Shown here: one piece after another, positions 34,001-43,674 of the stretch | How positions within the stretch are numbered: the first letter of the stretch is position 1 | How the letters are laid out: each line of letters begins with the position of its first letter | From: Finegoldia magna ATCC 29328 | GTDB lineage: Bacteria > Bacillota > Clostridia > Tissierellales > Peptoniphilaceae | Length of the DNA stretch: 64,000 bases | Direction: 5' to 3' | NCBI RefSeq assembly: GCF_000010185.1 | Contig: NC_010376.1 | Location: 1 to 64,000 of the forward strand | Position numbers and translations under genes: made by a program | Notes under the pieces: generated by a model | Databases searched by the model: none | Told to the model about the DNA's origin: nothing | What the model saw: the letters and a program-made list of their open reading frames with translations, nothing else

Positions 34001-36905
34001 ACAAGTTCGAGAAGATCATAGATACGATGATATTGGAATCGTAAGAGATTATTCTTATGAATTCAAAATAGCTGATGGATTTGACTTGGCTAACTTAAGC
34101 ATTTACGCTTGGGATAATGCAAGAAATGTAGATGGAAAAGATGTTGACACTCAAGTTAAATCTTCTGATGTACAAATCGATCCAATTAAAATAATGGTTG
34201 GTGATCCAGTTCCAACAGAAGAACAAGTTAAAAAACAAATCAAAGCAAAAGTCAAAGATATTCCTGAAAATGCAGAATTCAAGATTTTAAGAAATATTGA
34301 AAACACAGAAAAACCTGGCGAATTTACGATTGTAGTTTCAGTTAAAAATGGCGAAGAACAAACAAACTACACAGTTCCAGTTAAAGTTGAAGCGATTAAA
34401 CCAATTGAATTGAAAGTTGGGGATAAACCTCTTATAACAGAACAAGTAAAAGCACACCTTGACTTCTTACCAAAAGACGCAAAGGTTAGAATAGTTAAGA
34501 ATGTTGATACAAAAGAACCTGGTGAATTTGGATTAAAAGTAGAAGTTAAAATTGACGGTAAGAAAATTTACTACACAATTCCAGTTATCGTAAAAGCTGA
34601 AGAAAAGAAAGAAGAAAAACCAGAAGAAAAACCTGAAGAAAAACAAGAAGTAAAAGATCAAACAGTTTACAACTTACCTGTAATCAAAGTTGAAAACCCT
34701 GATTACTATGCAGCATTTGGTAAATACGAAGATGAAAAAAACCCTGATGCTTACAAGAAGATCCATGTGAAAGGTAATGTAACTAAGATCAAACAATTAG
34801 ATCATTTGACATTGACTATCACAAAAGATGGTAAGAAGGTTGAAGGAACAGAAGTTCAAGAAATCAAAGTTAACAAAGAAGGAGACAGCAATTTCTCATT
34901 CGATCACGAATTAGATATCTCTAACTTAGAAGATGGATCTGTTTACGAATTGCAAATCAAAGCTGAAGGTGAAAATGTCAGAGGAGATGGCATCCAAGAT
35001 ACTATCATCAGAAGAATCAGAAAAGACTTCGTTGCTCCAACAGTTGAATACACTGTAGAACACAAAGATGAAAAAGCTCCAATGGCTAAGATCAAAGTAA
35101 AAGGTCACGAAAACATGACTTACTTGGAAATGTATCTTGACGGAAATATGCTTTCAAGAGTTGACAAGACTTGGGATAACTTCGAGCTTAAAGAAGGCGT
35201 TGACGGAGAATTCGAAGTAGAAGTTCCATTGGAAGTTGGCGAAAACAAATTCCAAATCAAAGCATACGACGATGCTGGAAACGAAACATTACAAGAAGTT
35301 GTAATCAACAGAAAAGACCCTAATGAAAAAGACCCTGTTAATACAAAAGAATTGGCAGACAATATGTTGAAAGCAAATTCAATAGTATCAGTTTCTGAAA
35401 AATACGATGTAACTGATGAACAAATAGCTGAACTTAAAAAATTAATCGAAGAAGCAAAAACTGCTATTACCGAACAACAACCACAAGACAAGGTTGATGC
35501 AGTTAACAAGAAATTGACAGATGCTTTGGCTAAGATTAAAGAAAAAGAAGTTAAGAAAGTTGATAAGAAACAACTTATCGGTCAAAAAGAAGATGCACAA
35601 AACTTGTTAGACAAGAAGGAAGTTAAATTAACTGACGAACAACAAAAAGCATTACAAGATTTGATCAAAAAAGCTGAAGACTTAACTAAGAAAGAAGACG
35701 CAACTCAAGAAGAAGTTGATAAATTAGCTAAAGAAATCAAAGATGAAATTGCTAAGATTCAAGAAGCTGGTAAAGAAAATCCAACAAAACCAGGTAAAGA
35801 AGATCCAACAAAACCAGGCAAGGAAGACCCAACAAAACCAGGCAAGGAAGATCCAACAAAGCCAGGTAAAGAAGATCCAACAAAGCCAGGCAAAGAAGAT
35901 CCAACAAAACCAGGAAAAGAAGATCCAACAAAGCCAGGCAAAGAAGATCCAACAAAACCAGGCAAGGAAAACCCAGCTAACCCAGGAACAACAACACCAA
36001 GTGTACCTGGAACTCCAACTCCAGCACCAAAAACACCAGCTCAAACAACAAAAGCTACAACAAGAGTTGCAGGAGTTGACAGAATCAACACAGCAGTAGA
36101 AGTATCCAAGAAATACTACAACTCAGCTGAAACAGTAATCATAGCAAACTACGAAAAATTCGCAGACAGCTTATCAGCATCAGCATTATCAAAAGCATTA
36201 AAAGCACCAATCTTGCTAGTACAAAAAGATCAATTAGACTCAGTAGTAGCACAAGAAATCAACAGATTAGGCGCTAAAAATGTAGTTGTAATAGGTGGAG
36301 ACCACTCAGTAGATAAAGCTAAAAACAGCCTAGCAAAATACAACGTACAAACAATAGCTGGATCTGACAGATACGAAACAAGCGCTAAGATTGCACAAGA
36401 AATCATCAAACGCACAGGAACAACACAAGCGGTCATCGCAAGTGGCGAAACATTCGCAGACGCATTGACAGTGGCACCACTAGCAAACAAACATAACATG
36501 CCAATACTACTTGTACAACCAAACAACATACCAAAAGCAACACAAGAAGTATTGAAACAAATCAACAAAGTAATAATAGTAGGTGGAGAAAAAACAATCT
36601 CCAACGAAGTAGCAAACAAACTACCAAACCCTACAAGAATTGCAGGAGCAAACCGTTACGAAACAGCAAAGAAAATCTACGAATACGGCTTCAAAGATAG
36701 AAAAGAAGTTAACATCGCAAACGGAACAAACTTTGCAGACAGCTTAGTAATAGGCTCCATTGATTGCCCAATATTATTAGCAGAATCAAACGAAGTACCT
36801 GAAAGCACAAAACAAGCTATCAAAGACTCAAAATTTGAAAAAGTTAATGTATTTGGTGGAGAAAACTCAATAGGTGAATCAGTTGTAAAAGAATTGATTA
36901 AATAG
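31023..36905 (+). CDS. Cell-surface subtilisin-like protease with CWB2 anchor (SufA-like)
   Basis: This 1960-residue secreted protease has a signal peptide (1-26), an inhibitor-type prodomain (about 40-140) and an S8 catalytic domain with Asp182 (IIDTGVDP), His248 (HGMHVAG) and Ser577 (SGTSMATP), plus an inserted PA domain (about 420-525). Next come Fn3/Ig-like domains, two related beta repeats near 1055-1200, two helical segments (about 1440-1580), and nine GKEDPTKP-type units. Three CWB2 repeats (about 1680-1960) bind wall polymers. F. magna SufA is a known surface subtilase cleaving host peptides and fibrinogen. This gene resembles that family, but identity with SufA is not proven. Confidence 0.93.
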   Translation: MKPYSKKFLAGVLLFSLALPSATTFATNQTDSTTYAKLQEQGVKADQEVKVIVETSDKTAIEREPNVKSARFSKAVKASEAEVKKTSEKIETKLKKENVKVDKDDEFSAVITGFSAKVKAKDIDKLRKQPGVKKVTTQMKAERPKVGASPSLASAPKMIKADTLWDSKYNFTGQGMLISIIDTGVDPTHKDIQLESNDFQKYKSKEDVQKVIDANKLKGKWFSNKIPYGYNYADESQEIRDSGIGGYHGMHVAGIVAANGNTETGGVRGVAPNAQLLAMKVFSNDALVSTVYEEVWLKAIDDSVKLGADVLNMSLGMGSGYSREGVSPTNDAFKRAKKAGVVCAVAMGNDRVTNWGGEGKTNLAINPDFGTTGHPAVADPSYSVASMENINMRGRVVEYKDNDKVVEIPTGTAEGENEKTTTGMLPFVYVGKGNDQKKDYGDKVVKNKIVLAERGGASFNDKAELAASLGAKGIIIFNSKDGSNLSFMSGMENKDFPSVFISHDDGLKLIELLKKPNQLINITKVQSVANPKAGQMSEFSSWGITPDLRLKPDIAGVGGQIYSTINNNQYTMMSGTSMATPQVAGASALVMQRLYKDGLLVRKDGKPDPRQEFLTVLVMMNTATPIKDTEVKGASYYTPKQQGAGLVNLKNVAETYVTVTATGGKDTKPDGKLELGEVGEDFKATFKLKNYSDKDITFTPKYISLKDEVKDGRYTEHSSEVKKETLPKVTVKAKSEVTYTATISTDKIDKNQFAQGYVMFESDTDHPTLSVPYTGFKGNWSQPQFLDNMPDFSDKVNYKPLVYDNGGIDKSGFMRRQEKGGWNYWNAWNVDGKPTVFVNSNKQEGMNVEVAPVITIMRNALDVKYDILDKDGKTLRNLFIDPILLKVNGLYKGGDNQYRFEYVPGGAAWDFKDSKGKPVEEGNYIYQITGHVDYKNAKEQKYQYNIVLDNTAPKLKGTYNPEKGTITVTAHDDGSGVFSVGYENIKTGEWHEQQVREDHRYDDIGIVRDYSYEFKIADGFDLANLSIYAWDNARNVDGKDVDTQVKSSDVQIDPIKIMVGDPVPTEEQVKKQIKAKVKDIPENAEFKILRNIENTEKPGEFTIVVSVKNGEEQTNYTVPVKVEAIKPIELKVGDKPLITEQVKAHLDFLPKDAKVRIVKNVDTKEPGEFGLKVEVKIDGKKIYYTIPVIVKAEEKKEEKPEEKPEEKQEVKDQTVYNLPVIKVENPDYYAAFGKYEDEKNPDAYKKIHVKGNVTKIKQLDHLTLTITKDGKKVEGTEVQEIKVNKEGDSNFSFDHELDISNLEDGSVYELQIKAEGENVRGDGIQDTIIRRIRKDFVAPTVEYTVEHKDEKAPMAKIKVKGHENMTYLEMYLDGNMLSRVDKTWDNFELKEGVDGEFEVEVPLEVGENKFQIKAYDDAGNETLQEVVINRKDPNEKDPVNTKELADNMLKANSIVSVSEKYDVTDEQIAELKKLIEEAKTAITEQQPQDKVDAVNKKLTDALAKIKEKEVKKVDKKQLIGQKEDAQNLLDKKEVKLTDEQQKALQDLIKKAEDLTKKEDATQEEVDKLAKEIKDEIAKIQEAGKENPTKPGKEDPTKPGKEDPTKPGKEDPTKPGKEDPTKPGKEDPTKPGKEDPTKPGKEDPTKPGKENPANPGTTTPSVPGTPTPAPKTPAQTTKATTRVAGVDRINTAVEVSKKYYNSAETVIIANYEKFADSLSASALSKALKAPILLVQKDQLDSVVAQEINRLGAKNVVVIGGDHSVDKAKNSLAKYNVQTIAGSDRYETSAKIAQEIIKRTGTTQAVIASGETFADALTVAPLANKHNMPILLVQPNNIPKATQEVLKQINKVIIVGGEKTISNEVANKLPNPTRIAGANRYETAKKIYEYGFKDRKEVNIANGTNFADSLVIGSIDCPILLAESNEVPESTKQAIKDSKFEKVNVFGGENSIGESVVKELIK
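35769..35984 (+). repeat. 24-bp tandem repeats encoding the GKEDPTKP spacer
   Basis: Nine consecutive in-frame 24-base units encode GKENPTKP once, GKEDPTKP seven times and GKENPANP once. Units differ mainly at synonymous third positions. The spacer probably spans the cell wall between the protease body and the CWB2 anchor, and its copy number is prone to slippage. Confidence 0.92.
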
Positions 36906-36943
36906 AGTTAAAAAGTCGCACGATAATATCGTGCGATTTTTTT
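36057..36943 (+). repeat. CWB2-encoding tract, copy 1 (about 890 bp, repeated at 41059-41945)
   Basis: From ACAACAAGAGTTGCAGG through the stop codon and terminator this tract aligns without gaps at a constant offset of 5002 bases with the end of the LRR gene. Only scattered substitutions are present. It encodes three CWB2 repeats. Confidence 0.92.
36913..36943 (+). terminator. Terminator after the subtilase gene
   Basis: TCGCACGAT-AAT-ATCGTGCGA followed by seven T. The identical hairpin follows the LRR gene at 41915-41945. Confidence 0.95.
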
Positions 36944-37242
36944 GCGCAAAAATAGATTTATTTATAGAAATATTAAATAAATAAATTTCAAATAACAATG
37001 GCTGAAAATCGTAGTTATTTAAAAAACTTATACATTTATTAAACAAAAATGTATTGTTTTTTTGGTAATTTATTTAAAATTACAATAAATGATTAATATA
37101 AAATAATAATTGTTAATGTTAAAATATTAAGGAATATTTTAGAATAAATTTATTATATATTTATAGAAAATATTGAATCGAATTAATAATACCACAAGAA
37201 GTATAAATTTAGTGGTTTATAATAAAAAATAAAGGAGAGAAT
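36944..37242. other. AT-rich upstream region of the LRR surface gene
   Basis: About 300 bases without a gene. A TATAAT-like box lies at 37218-37223 close to the start and no consensus -35 box is placed for it. An imperfect ACCAC...GTGGT inverted repeat lies around 37191-37216. AAAGGAGAG is the ribosome site. The promoter is not clear from sequence. Confidence 0.5.
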
Positions 37243-40200
37243 ATGAGAAAAATTTTATCTATTATTATTGCTTTTCTGATGGTTTTTAATACATCTGTAA
37301 TGGCAATAGCAGCAGAAGAAGGATATAACGATTGGAATGCAAAGCTACCGACTAAACTATTAGATGTTGACCAATCTTATATTGATTCTCACAAGGATGA
37401 ATTATTTAATGGGGAAAATGTAGTTGAAGACCCTAATTTAAGGGAAGCTGTCAATTATATGTACAAAAGAAAAGGGGATTTAAAAAAATTAGATGTTACA
37501 GCAGAAATGATGAAACATATAATTGAACTTTCTCCAGAAAAATGCGTAGCACACAATCCTGGTGAAAAGGATTTTCAAGTAAAATCATTAAAGGGAATTG
37601 AATATGCGACAAATTTGGAATGGGCATCATTGGTAAATCAGCCAATCGAAGATTTGAGCCCATTAAAAGACTTAACTAAAATCAGACTTCTTGACATAAG
37701 AAACAATGATAAAGTAAAAGATTTTGAATTTCTAAAAAAATTAAATAACTTGGAACAAGTTGATATGCATGAGGTATATCACGTAGACTTATCTAATTTT
37801 GTTGGAAAGTCTAAATTGAGGAGTTTAAATTTGCAATCTTGTAAAATTTCGGATTTGAAACCTCTCAAAGACTTAAAAGAACTTAGATATTTGAACTTGT
37901 CATTCAACAAAATTGACAATATTGAAGCGCTAAAAGATTTGACTAATCTAAGATTCTTAGATATAAGCAATCAAAATAGATTTGATTATATTGCTGGCGT
38001 TGAAAGACCAATGATAGATTCATTAAAACCATTGGAAGGATTAGCAGAACTTAGCGAGTTGGCATTTTCAAGTCACAATGTATCAGACCTCACACCATTG
38101 ACAAAGTTAACTAAATTAAAAAAAGTGACATTGACAAATAACAAAATCAAAGACTCTGAATTTAAAAAACTAAATTCAGATATAGAAATATTAGGTAAGC
38201 AACCTCAAGAAGTTAAAAAAACTACAGAACCAGAAAGCAAACCAGAAGATTCAATGTTAAAAATCATAAGTCTAAATGATAAACCAGAATCAACTCAACA
38301 AATTTTTGAAAAAAGTTATGAACACAAAGATGCGCCAAAATTGGAGGAATTAAAGAACGCCTTACCAAAAACAATAAAAGCGAAAATCCAATCAAATTCA
38401 AAAGAAGATAACTCGCTAGAAAATCTTGGATTCAAAGATGGGGAATTGAAACTGTTGATACTCGATGACAAAAATAAGCCTGTTGTTGATGGAACTGAAG
38501 TAAAATTAACGACAGTTTTTCAAGCTATTTACCCATTTTTAACTGCAAAGACTGAAAAAGGAATTGCCGTATTTAAAAAATTAGTTGATGGAACAACATA
38601 CACTTTAAAACCAGCTACAAAAGAAATCAATGAAAAGCTACAATTTACTGTAAAAAAAGGCAAATTAAAAGAAAGTTATTCATTAAATAATGCTGGTAAT
38701 ATTACAGAAAAAAACTTTGATTATGGGGATAAAATTGACAGCAAATATTTTGTTGGAAGGATAATTGACCCTTCAGCTAAGAGATTAGAACCATACGAAG
38801 TCAAAGAAGATGCAAACAAATCTGAGGAAATTACTGAAAGTCTTAATATTGAATGGAACAATTCCACACCAGCATACGAACAAAAAGAAGGAACTTACGT
38901 CTTTGAAGGAACTTTAAAATCTGACAAAAAAATTGACAATATCAATGACTTTAAGGTAACCGCAAAAGTGACCATAAAACAAGAAAAGAAAAAAGATGAA
39001 TCTTATAATGACTGGAGTGCAGTTATGCCAGAACACTCATTAGACATTGACAATGAGTATATAAAAAACAATGAAGAAAAATTGTTTAATGGAGAAAATG
39101 TAGTAGAAGATGCAAATTTAAGAAAAACAATAAATGCACTTTATCACAGAAAAGGAGATGATACACAAGGCGTTACAGCAGAAATGATGAAACATCTTAT
39201 TTATCTTTCTCCTGAAGAATGCACTTGTCATAATACTAGTGAAATAAAGGTACAAATCAAATCTATTAAAGGGCTAGAATACGCATCTAATTTAGAATGG
39301 ATTTCATTGGTAAATCAACCTATTAAAGATTTGAGCCCATTAAAAGACTTAACAAAAATCAGATACTTGGATATAAGAAATAACTACGAAGTTAAAAACT
39401 TTGATTTCTTGAAAAATTTGAAAAATCTTGAACAAGCCGATGTACACGGAACTTCATTGGGAAGTTTAGCTAATTTCGCGGATAAAACTAAACTAAGATC
39501 GCTACACGCTAACTCAACTAACGTTTCAGATTTAAGTCCATTAAAATCGTTAAAAGAATTAAGGTATCTGAGTGTTGCATACAATAATATTGACAATATT
39601 GAAGCGTTAAAAGATTTGACTAATCTAAGATTCTTAGATATTAGCAATCAATTTAGATATAATTATGTTACGGACAAGGAAACACCAAAAATTAATTCAC
39701 TAAAACCAATAGAAAATATGGTGGAACTAAAAGAATTGAGTTTTTCAAGCCATAATATAAGCGAATTGACACCTTTAACTAAATTGAAAAAATTAGAAAA
39801 AATTACATTAACTAACAATAAAATTCCACAATCAGAATTTAAAAAGCTAAACCCAAATATTGTTGTATTTGGTAGTGATAATCAAGAAATAGAAGAACAA
39901 CAAGTTCCGCAAAAAGAACAAGACGATGCAAAATACACAATAATTCAACAACCATGGGGAAATACCAGAGTTAGATTGCTTGTAACAAAAGAGTATAAGT
40001 TAAAAGATGCTCCTAAGTATGAAGATGTAATAAAAGAATTGCCGAAAAAAACGAGTGTATTGGTTAAAAAGGAAGTTGCCAATAAAAAAGAAACAAGCAA
40101 TCTAGGATATAAGGATAAAAAATTAAAATTCAAGATATTGGATAATAGCAATAAGCCAGTTGTTGACGGAACAGTAGTAAAACTTAAACCATCACTAATA

Positions 40201-41907
40201 TGGAATCAAGAGCTTTCAGCCAATACAAAAGATGGCATAGCTGAGTTTTCGGGATTAAAAAATGCAAGCACTTACACATTAAAACCTTCAGTTAGTGGAA
40301 AAATAATCAACGAAACAATAAAAGTAACGATAAAAGACGATAAATTAAAGTTAGAATATAGCTTGAACAAAGAAGGAAATGTAACTGAAAAGACATTTGA
40401 TTATGGAAAATCCATAGAAGAAAAATATTTTGTGGGAAGAATAATCAATGAAACAGATAAAAGATTAGATATGTACGCACCTTCTGTTGACAAACCAGTT
40501 GTTCAAGAAGTAGAAAATGAAATTGGAATTAAATGGACAAAATCTACACCATTATATGAACAAAAAGAAGGAGATTATATTATTGAAGGTGTATTAGAAT
40601 CTGACAAAAAAATTGAAAATATTAGCGATTTCAAAGTAACTGCAAAAATATTAGTAAAGAAAGATGATTCCAAAAAACCAGGTGAGGGAACAACACCAGG
40701 TGAAGAAAAACCAGGCGACAAACCAGGCAAAGAAGATCCAACAAAACCAGAAAAACCAGGCAAGGAAGATCCAACAAAACCAGAAAAACCAGGCAAGGAA
40801 GACCCAGCAAAACCAGAAAAACCTGGCAAAGAAGATCCAGCAAAGCCAGAAAAACCTGGCGACAAACCTGGTGACAAAGATCCAGATCAACCTGGTGACA
40901 AACCTGGCGACAAAGATCCAGATCAACCTGGCACAGTGACACCAACACCAGCACCAACACCAGCACCAACACCAACACCAGCACCAACACCAACACCAAC
41001 ACCAAGTGTACCTGGAACACCAACACCAGCTCAAACAACAAAAGAAACAACAAAAGAAACAACAAGAGTTGCAGGAGTTGACAGAATCAACACAGCAGTA
41101 GAAGTATCCAAGAAATACTACAAATCTGCTGAAACAGTAATCATAGCAAACTACGAAAAATTCGCAGACAGCTTATCAGCATCAGCATTATCAAAAGCAT
41201 TAAAAGCACCAATCTTGCTAGTTAAAAAAGATCAATTAGACTCAGTAGTAGCACAAGAAATCAAGAGATTAGGAGCAAAAAATGTAGTTGTAATAGGTGG
41301 AGAACAATCAGTAGATGAAGCTAAAAACAGCCTATCAAAATACAACGTACAAACAATAGCTGGATCTGACAGATACGAAACAAGCGCTAAGATTGCACAA
41401 GAAATAATCAAACGCACAGGAACAACACAAGCGGTCATCGCAAGCGGAGAAACATTCGCAGACGCATTGACAGTAGCACCACTAGCAAACAAAAACAACA
41501 TGCCAATACTACTTGTACAACCAAACAACATACCAAAAGCAACACAAGAAGTATTGAAACAAATCAATAAAGCAATAATTGTAGGAGGAGAAAAGACAAT
41601 CTCCAAAGAAGTAGCAAACAAACTACCAAACGCTACAAGAATTGCCGGAGCAAACCGTTACGAAACAGCAAAGAAAATTTACGAATACGGCTTCAAAGAT
41701 AGATCAGAAGTTAACATCGCAAACGGAACAAACTTTGCAGACAGCTTAGTAATAGGCTCCATTGATTGCCCAATATTATTAGCAGAATCAAACGAAGTAC
41801 CAGAAAGCACAAAACAAGCTATCAAAGACTCAAAATTTGAAAAAGTTAATGTATTTGGTGGAGAAAACTCAATAGATGAATCAGTTGTAAAAGAATTGAT
41901 TAAATAG
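37243..41907 (+). CDS. Secreted leucine-rich-repeat protein with duplicated module and CWB2 anchor
   Basis: The 1554-residue protein has a signal peptide (1-24), then two homologous halves (about 27-580 and 587-1135). Each half begins YNDW, has FNGENVVED and a Cys-containing ECxxH-type segment, then five to six LRRs ([34 protein letters not shown]) and a beta-sandwich tail. A Pro/Gly/Lys/Asp-rich spacer ([11 protein letters not shown] units, then PAPTPTP) leads to three CWB2 repeats (about 1272-1554). It is probably an adhesin or host-ligand binder on the wall. No enzyme motif is seen. Confidence 0.9.
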   Translation: MRKILSIIIAFLMVFNTSVMAIAAEEGYNDWNAKLPTKLLDVDQSYIDSHKDELFNGENVVEDPNLREAVNYMYKRKGDLKKLDVTAEMMKHIIELSPEKCVAHNPGEKDFQVKSLKGIEYATNLEWASLVNQPIEDLSPLKDLTKIRLLDIRNNDKVKDFEFLKKLNNLEQVDMHEVYHVDLSNFVGKSKLRSLNLQSCKISDLKPLKDLKELRYLNLSFNKIDNIEALKDLTNLRFLDISNQNRFDYIAGVERPMIDSLKPLEGLAELSELAFSSHNVSDLTPLTKLTKLKKVTLTNNKIKDSEFKKLNSDIEILGKQPQEVKKTTEPESKPEDSMLKIISLNDKPESTQQIFEKSYEHKDAPKLEELKNALPKTIKAKIQSNSKEDNSLENLGFKDGELKLLILDDKNKPVVDGTEVKLTTVFQAIYPFLTAKTEKGIAVFKKLVDGTTYTLKPATKEINEKLQFTVKKGKLKESYSLNNAGNITEKNFDYGDKIDSKYFVGRIIDPSAKRLEPYEVKEDANKSEEITESLNIEWNNSTPAYEQKEGTYVFEGTLKSDKKIDNINDFKVTAKVTIKQEKKKDESYNDWSAVMPEHSLDIDNEYIKNNEEKLFNGENVVEDANLRKTINALYHRKGDDTQGVTAEMMKHLIYLSPEECTCHNTSEIKVQIKSIKGLEYASNLEWISLVNQPIKDLSPLKDLTKIRYLDIRNNYEVKNFDFLKNLKNLEQADVHGTSLGSLANFADKTKLRSLHANSTNVSDLSPLKSLKELRYLSVAYNNIDNIEALKDLTNLRFLDISNQFRYNYVTDKETPKINSLKPIENMVELKELSFSSHNISELTPLTKLKKLEKITLTNNKIPQSEFKKLNPNIVVFGSDNQEIEEQQVPQKEQDDAKYTIIQQPWGNTRVRLLVTKEYKLKDAPKYEDVIKELPKKTSVLVKKEVANKKETSNLGYKDKKLKFKILDNSNKPVVDGTVVKLKPSLIWNQELSANTKDGIAEFSGLKNASTYTLKPSVSGKIINETIKVTIKDDKLKLEYSLNKEGNVTEKTFDYGKSIEEKYFVGRIINETDKRLDMYAPSVDKPVVQEVENEIGIKWTKSTPLYEQKEGDYIIEGVLESDKKIENISDFKVTAKILVKKDDSKKPGEGTTPGEEKPGDKPGKEDPTKPEKPGKEDPTKPEKPGKEDPAKPEKPGKEDPAKPEKPGDKPGDKDPDQPGDKPGDKDPDQPGTVTPTPAPTPAPTPTPAPTPTPTPSVPGTPTPAQTTKETTKETTRVAGVDRINTAVEVSKKYYKSAETVIIANYEKFADSLSASALSKALKAPILLVKKDQLDSVVAQEIKRLGAKNVVVIGGEQSVDEAKNSLSKYNVQTIAGSDRYETSAKIAQEIIKRTGTTQAVIASGETFADALTVAPLANKNNMPILLVQPNNIPKATQEVLKQINKAIIVGGEKTISKEVANKLPNATRIAGANRYETAKKIYEYGFKDRSEVNIANGTNFADSLVIGSIDCPILLAESNEVPESTKQAIKDSKFEKVNVFGGENSIDESVVKELIK

Positions 41908-41945
41908 AGTAGAAAAGTCGCACGATAATATCGTGCGATTTTTTT
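41059..41945 (+). repeat. CWB2-encoding tract, copy 2 (about 890 bp)
   Basis: A gapless counterpart of 36057-36943, including the stop codon and terminator. Substitutions are few and many are synonymous, indicating recent duplication or gene conversion. Confidence 0.92.
41915..41945 (+). terminator. Terminator after the LRR gene
   Basis: TCGCACGAT-AAT-ATCGTGCGA plus seven T, identical to the hairpin at 36913-36943. Confidence 0.95.
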
Positions 41946-42003
41946 ATGCAAATACAAGAAAACACGCTTCTTTTGTGATATATTATTAAATAGGAGAAGT
42001 GTT

Positions 42004-43179
42004 ATGAAAATTTTGAAGAAAATACTATTCGTTCTAGTGGTGATAATGATGATACCGCAAATCACCAATGCATCTGAAATAGATAAGATAGACAATATAA
42101 TAAATCCAAATAGACATCAAAACGATAGTGTCAGCAAGAAAATAATGCAAAATTTCAAAGCGAACTTGTCATTTGCCGTAAAACAAGTGCTCGACGAAAA
42201 CAACGCTACATTCAAAATCACAGTCTTGGATAAAAAAAGCAGACCTATACCAAAGGTAGAGCTAATTGTGACGGATGTCGAGACGGGGAAATCTCGTGAG
42301 AACCAAACCAACGAGAAAGGAGAAATCCAATTTCGTGGGCTTGCTCCTACTGAACACACGATAAAAATCGTGTCTGCTCCGTCGGGATATTTCTTCGATG
42401 AAGATGTCATCACACTCGAAAACAATGTCGTGAATACCAAGACTATATTTGGAAAGACCAAGGAAGACAAGGATAAGACCTACAAGGTAACCTATAGGAT
42501 TACTGATAAATACGGCATTGCCCTCAAAGAAATAGAAGTCAGATTACAATCTGGAAATAAAAAATACATCTCAAAAACAGATGTGTTCGGATATGCGCAT
42601 TTTGAAGTGGAAGATACTGGCAAATACGAAGTGTATGTCGACAAAATGAGCGAATATTTTGAAGAACATGACAATTTCAAGATAGATGACATCGAAATTA
42701 ATCCGAACTCCGAAGAATCAATCTACAGTTCACAAATAAACGAAAAAATGAAAAAAGAGTTCGAATCAGCACTTATAATCAACGTGAAAAAAGCAGACAA
42801 ACCACAAGAAAAAGTCCTCGTTTCATTAAAAGACAGAAGAACAGATATGTATGCATTCCAGTACACGAACGAAGAAGGAAAAGTTGTGTTCGACAATTTG
42901 TTTCCTGGAAATTACGTGCTTACAGTGAATAATGAAGATAGATTGACAGAAAATGGAGTCGGCGCAGTTCATTTGATAGAAGGACAAGTTCGTGAGTTCG
43001 ATGTAGTATTGTCGCAATCTGATTTATCCAAGAAATCACTTGTGGTAGAAAAGAAGGAACACGTCGATGAAAAACTCCCAGAATCAGGAAGCAAAGACGA
43101 AAGAATGATGATTTTATTCTCGTTGGGAATAATAGTGTTGGCGTATTTGTATTTGAACAAACAAAAAAGAGAAATCTAA
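42004..43179 (+). CDS. CnaB-type surface protein with LPESG sorting signal
   Basis: The 391-residue protein has a signal peptide (1-23), three prealbumin/CnaB-like beta domains (FKITVLDKKSRPIPKVELIV; VTYRITDKYGIALKEIEVRL; LIINVKKADKPQEKVLVSL) and a C-terminal sorting signal: LPESG at 358-362, a hydrophobic span and the basic end NKQKREI. It resembles minor pilins or MSCRAMM stalks, where such domains may carry isopeptide bonds. No sortase gene is near. The motif has Ser in place of the usual Thr. AGGAGAAG precedes the ATG. Confidence 0.88.
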   Translation: MKILKKILFVLVVIMMIPQITNASEIDKIDNIINPNRHQNDSVSKKIMQNFKANLSFAVKQVLDENNATFKITVLDKKSRPIPKVELIVTDVETGKSRENQTNEKGEIQFRGLAPTEHTIKIVSAPSGYFFDEDVITLENNVVNTKTIFGKTKEDKDKTYKVTYRITDKYGIALKEIEVRLQSGNKKYISKTDVFGYAHFEVEDTGKYEVYVDKMSEYFEEHDNFKIDDIEINPNSEESIYSSQINEKMKKEFESALIINVKKADKPQEKVLVSLKDRRTDMYAFQYTNEEGKVVFDNLFPGNYVLTVNNEDRLTENGVGAVHLIEGQVREFDVVLSQSDLSKKSLVVEKKEHVDEKLPESGSKDERMMILFSLGIIVLAYLYLNKQKREI

Positions 43180-43206
43180 AAAAAGACCTACGAAGGTCTT
43201 TTTTTG
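43177..43206. terminator. Bidirectional terminator between the CnaB-type gene and the COG2426 gene
   Basis: AAAAAAGACCT-ACGA-AGGTCTTTTTTTT serves both convergent genes. Confidence 0.92.
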
Positions 43207-43213
43207 ATTGTCA

Positions 43214-43666
43214 TTATTTAATTACATTCAACACACCCATTGTTGAAAGCATCACGATAGTTCCCGCTGTGATAACTCCAAGTGTTATTGGAAGCATGCT
43301 TTTTTTAGGACTCAATCCCAAAAATGATGCCACCAATGCGCCAGTCCAAGCGCCTGTTCCAGGAAGTGGGATTGCCACCAAAATATATAGCCCCAATCTT
43401 CCGTACTTGTCGATTGTTTTGCTTTTTTCTTGTGCTTTTTTGTTAATCCAATCCACAAATGGTTTGAAAGTGTCGATTGTATCCAACCATTGTAGTACTT
43501 TTTGTGTCAACAAAATCAAAAATGGTATCGGCAAGATGTTGCCAATCACAGACAAGAAGAATGCAAGTGCTGGGTTGATGTTGTTTGCAAGTGCGTAAAT
43601 CATCGACCCTCTGATTTCCAAGACAGGAAGCATGGACAATATGAACATGTAAATTATTTTACTCAT
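43214..43666 (-). CDS. COG2426 small membrane protein (putative small multidrug export family)
   Basis: The 150-residue protein has four to five spans with the family pattern SMLPVLEIRGSMIYALA, GNILPIPFLILL, IPLPGTGAWTGALVASFLG and a Gly-rich final span. Despite the family name, drug export is not well supported, so function is open. AGGAGA lies ahead of the ATG. It is eight bases downstream of the HAD phosphatase gene on the same strand. Confidence 0.87.
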   Translation of the reverse strand: MSKIIYMFILSMLPVLEIRGSMIYALANNINPALAFFLSVIGNILPIPFLILLTQKVLQWLDTIDTFKPFVDWINKKAQEKSKTIDKYGRLGLYILVAIPLPGTGAWTGALVASFLGLSPKKSMLPITLGVITAGTIVMLSTMGVLNVIK

Positions 43667-43674
43667 TCCATCTC

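Noticed and set aside
35769-35984. Regularly spaced 24-bp repeats that could be mistaken for a CRISPR array
   Set aside because: The units are contiguous with no spacers, are in frame inside the subtilase gene and encode one peptide repeat.
35743-36099. Long open frames overlapping the subtilase and LRR spacers in other frames and on the other strand
   Set aside because: They arise from the Lys/Pro/Glu-rich tandem repeats, have no ribosome sites and encode low-complexity products.
36913-41945. Reading the subtilase/LRR terminator pair as an independent cassette boundary like the other four
   Set aside because: Kept in the pattern, but with the caution that the pair is part of a longer 890-bp gene-end duplication, so it could have a different origin from the other pairs.
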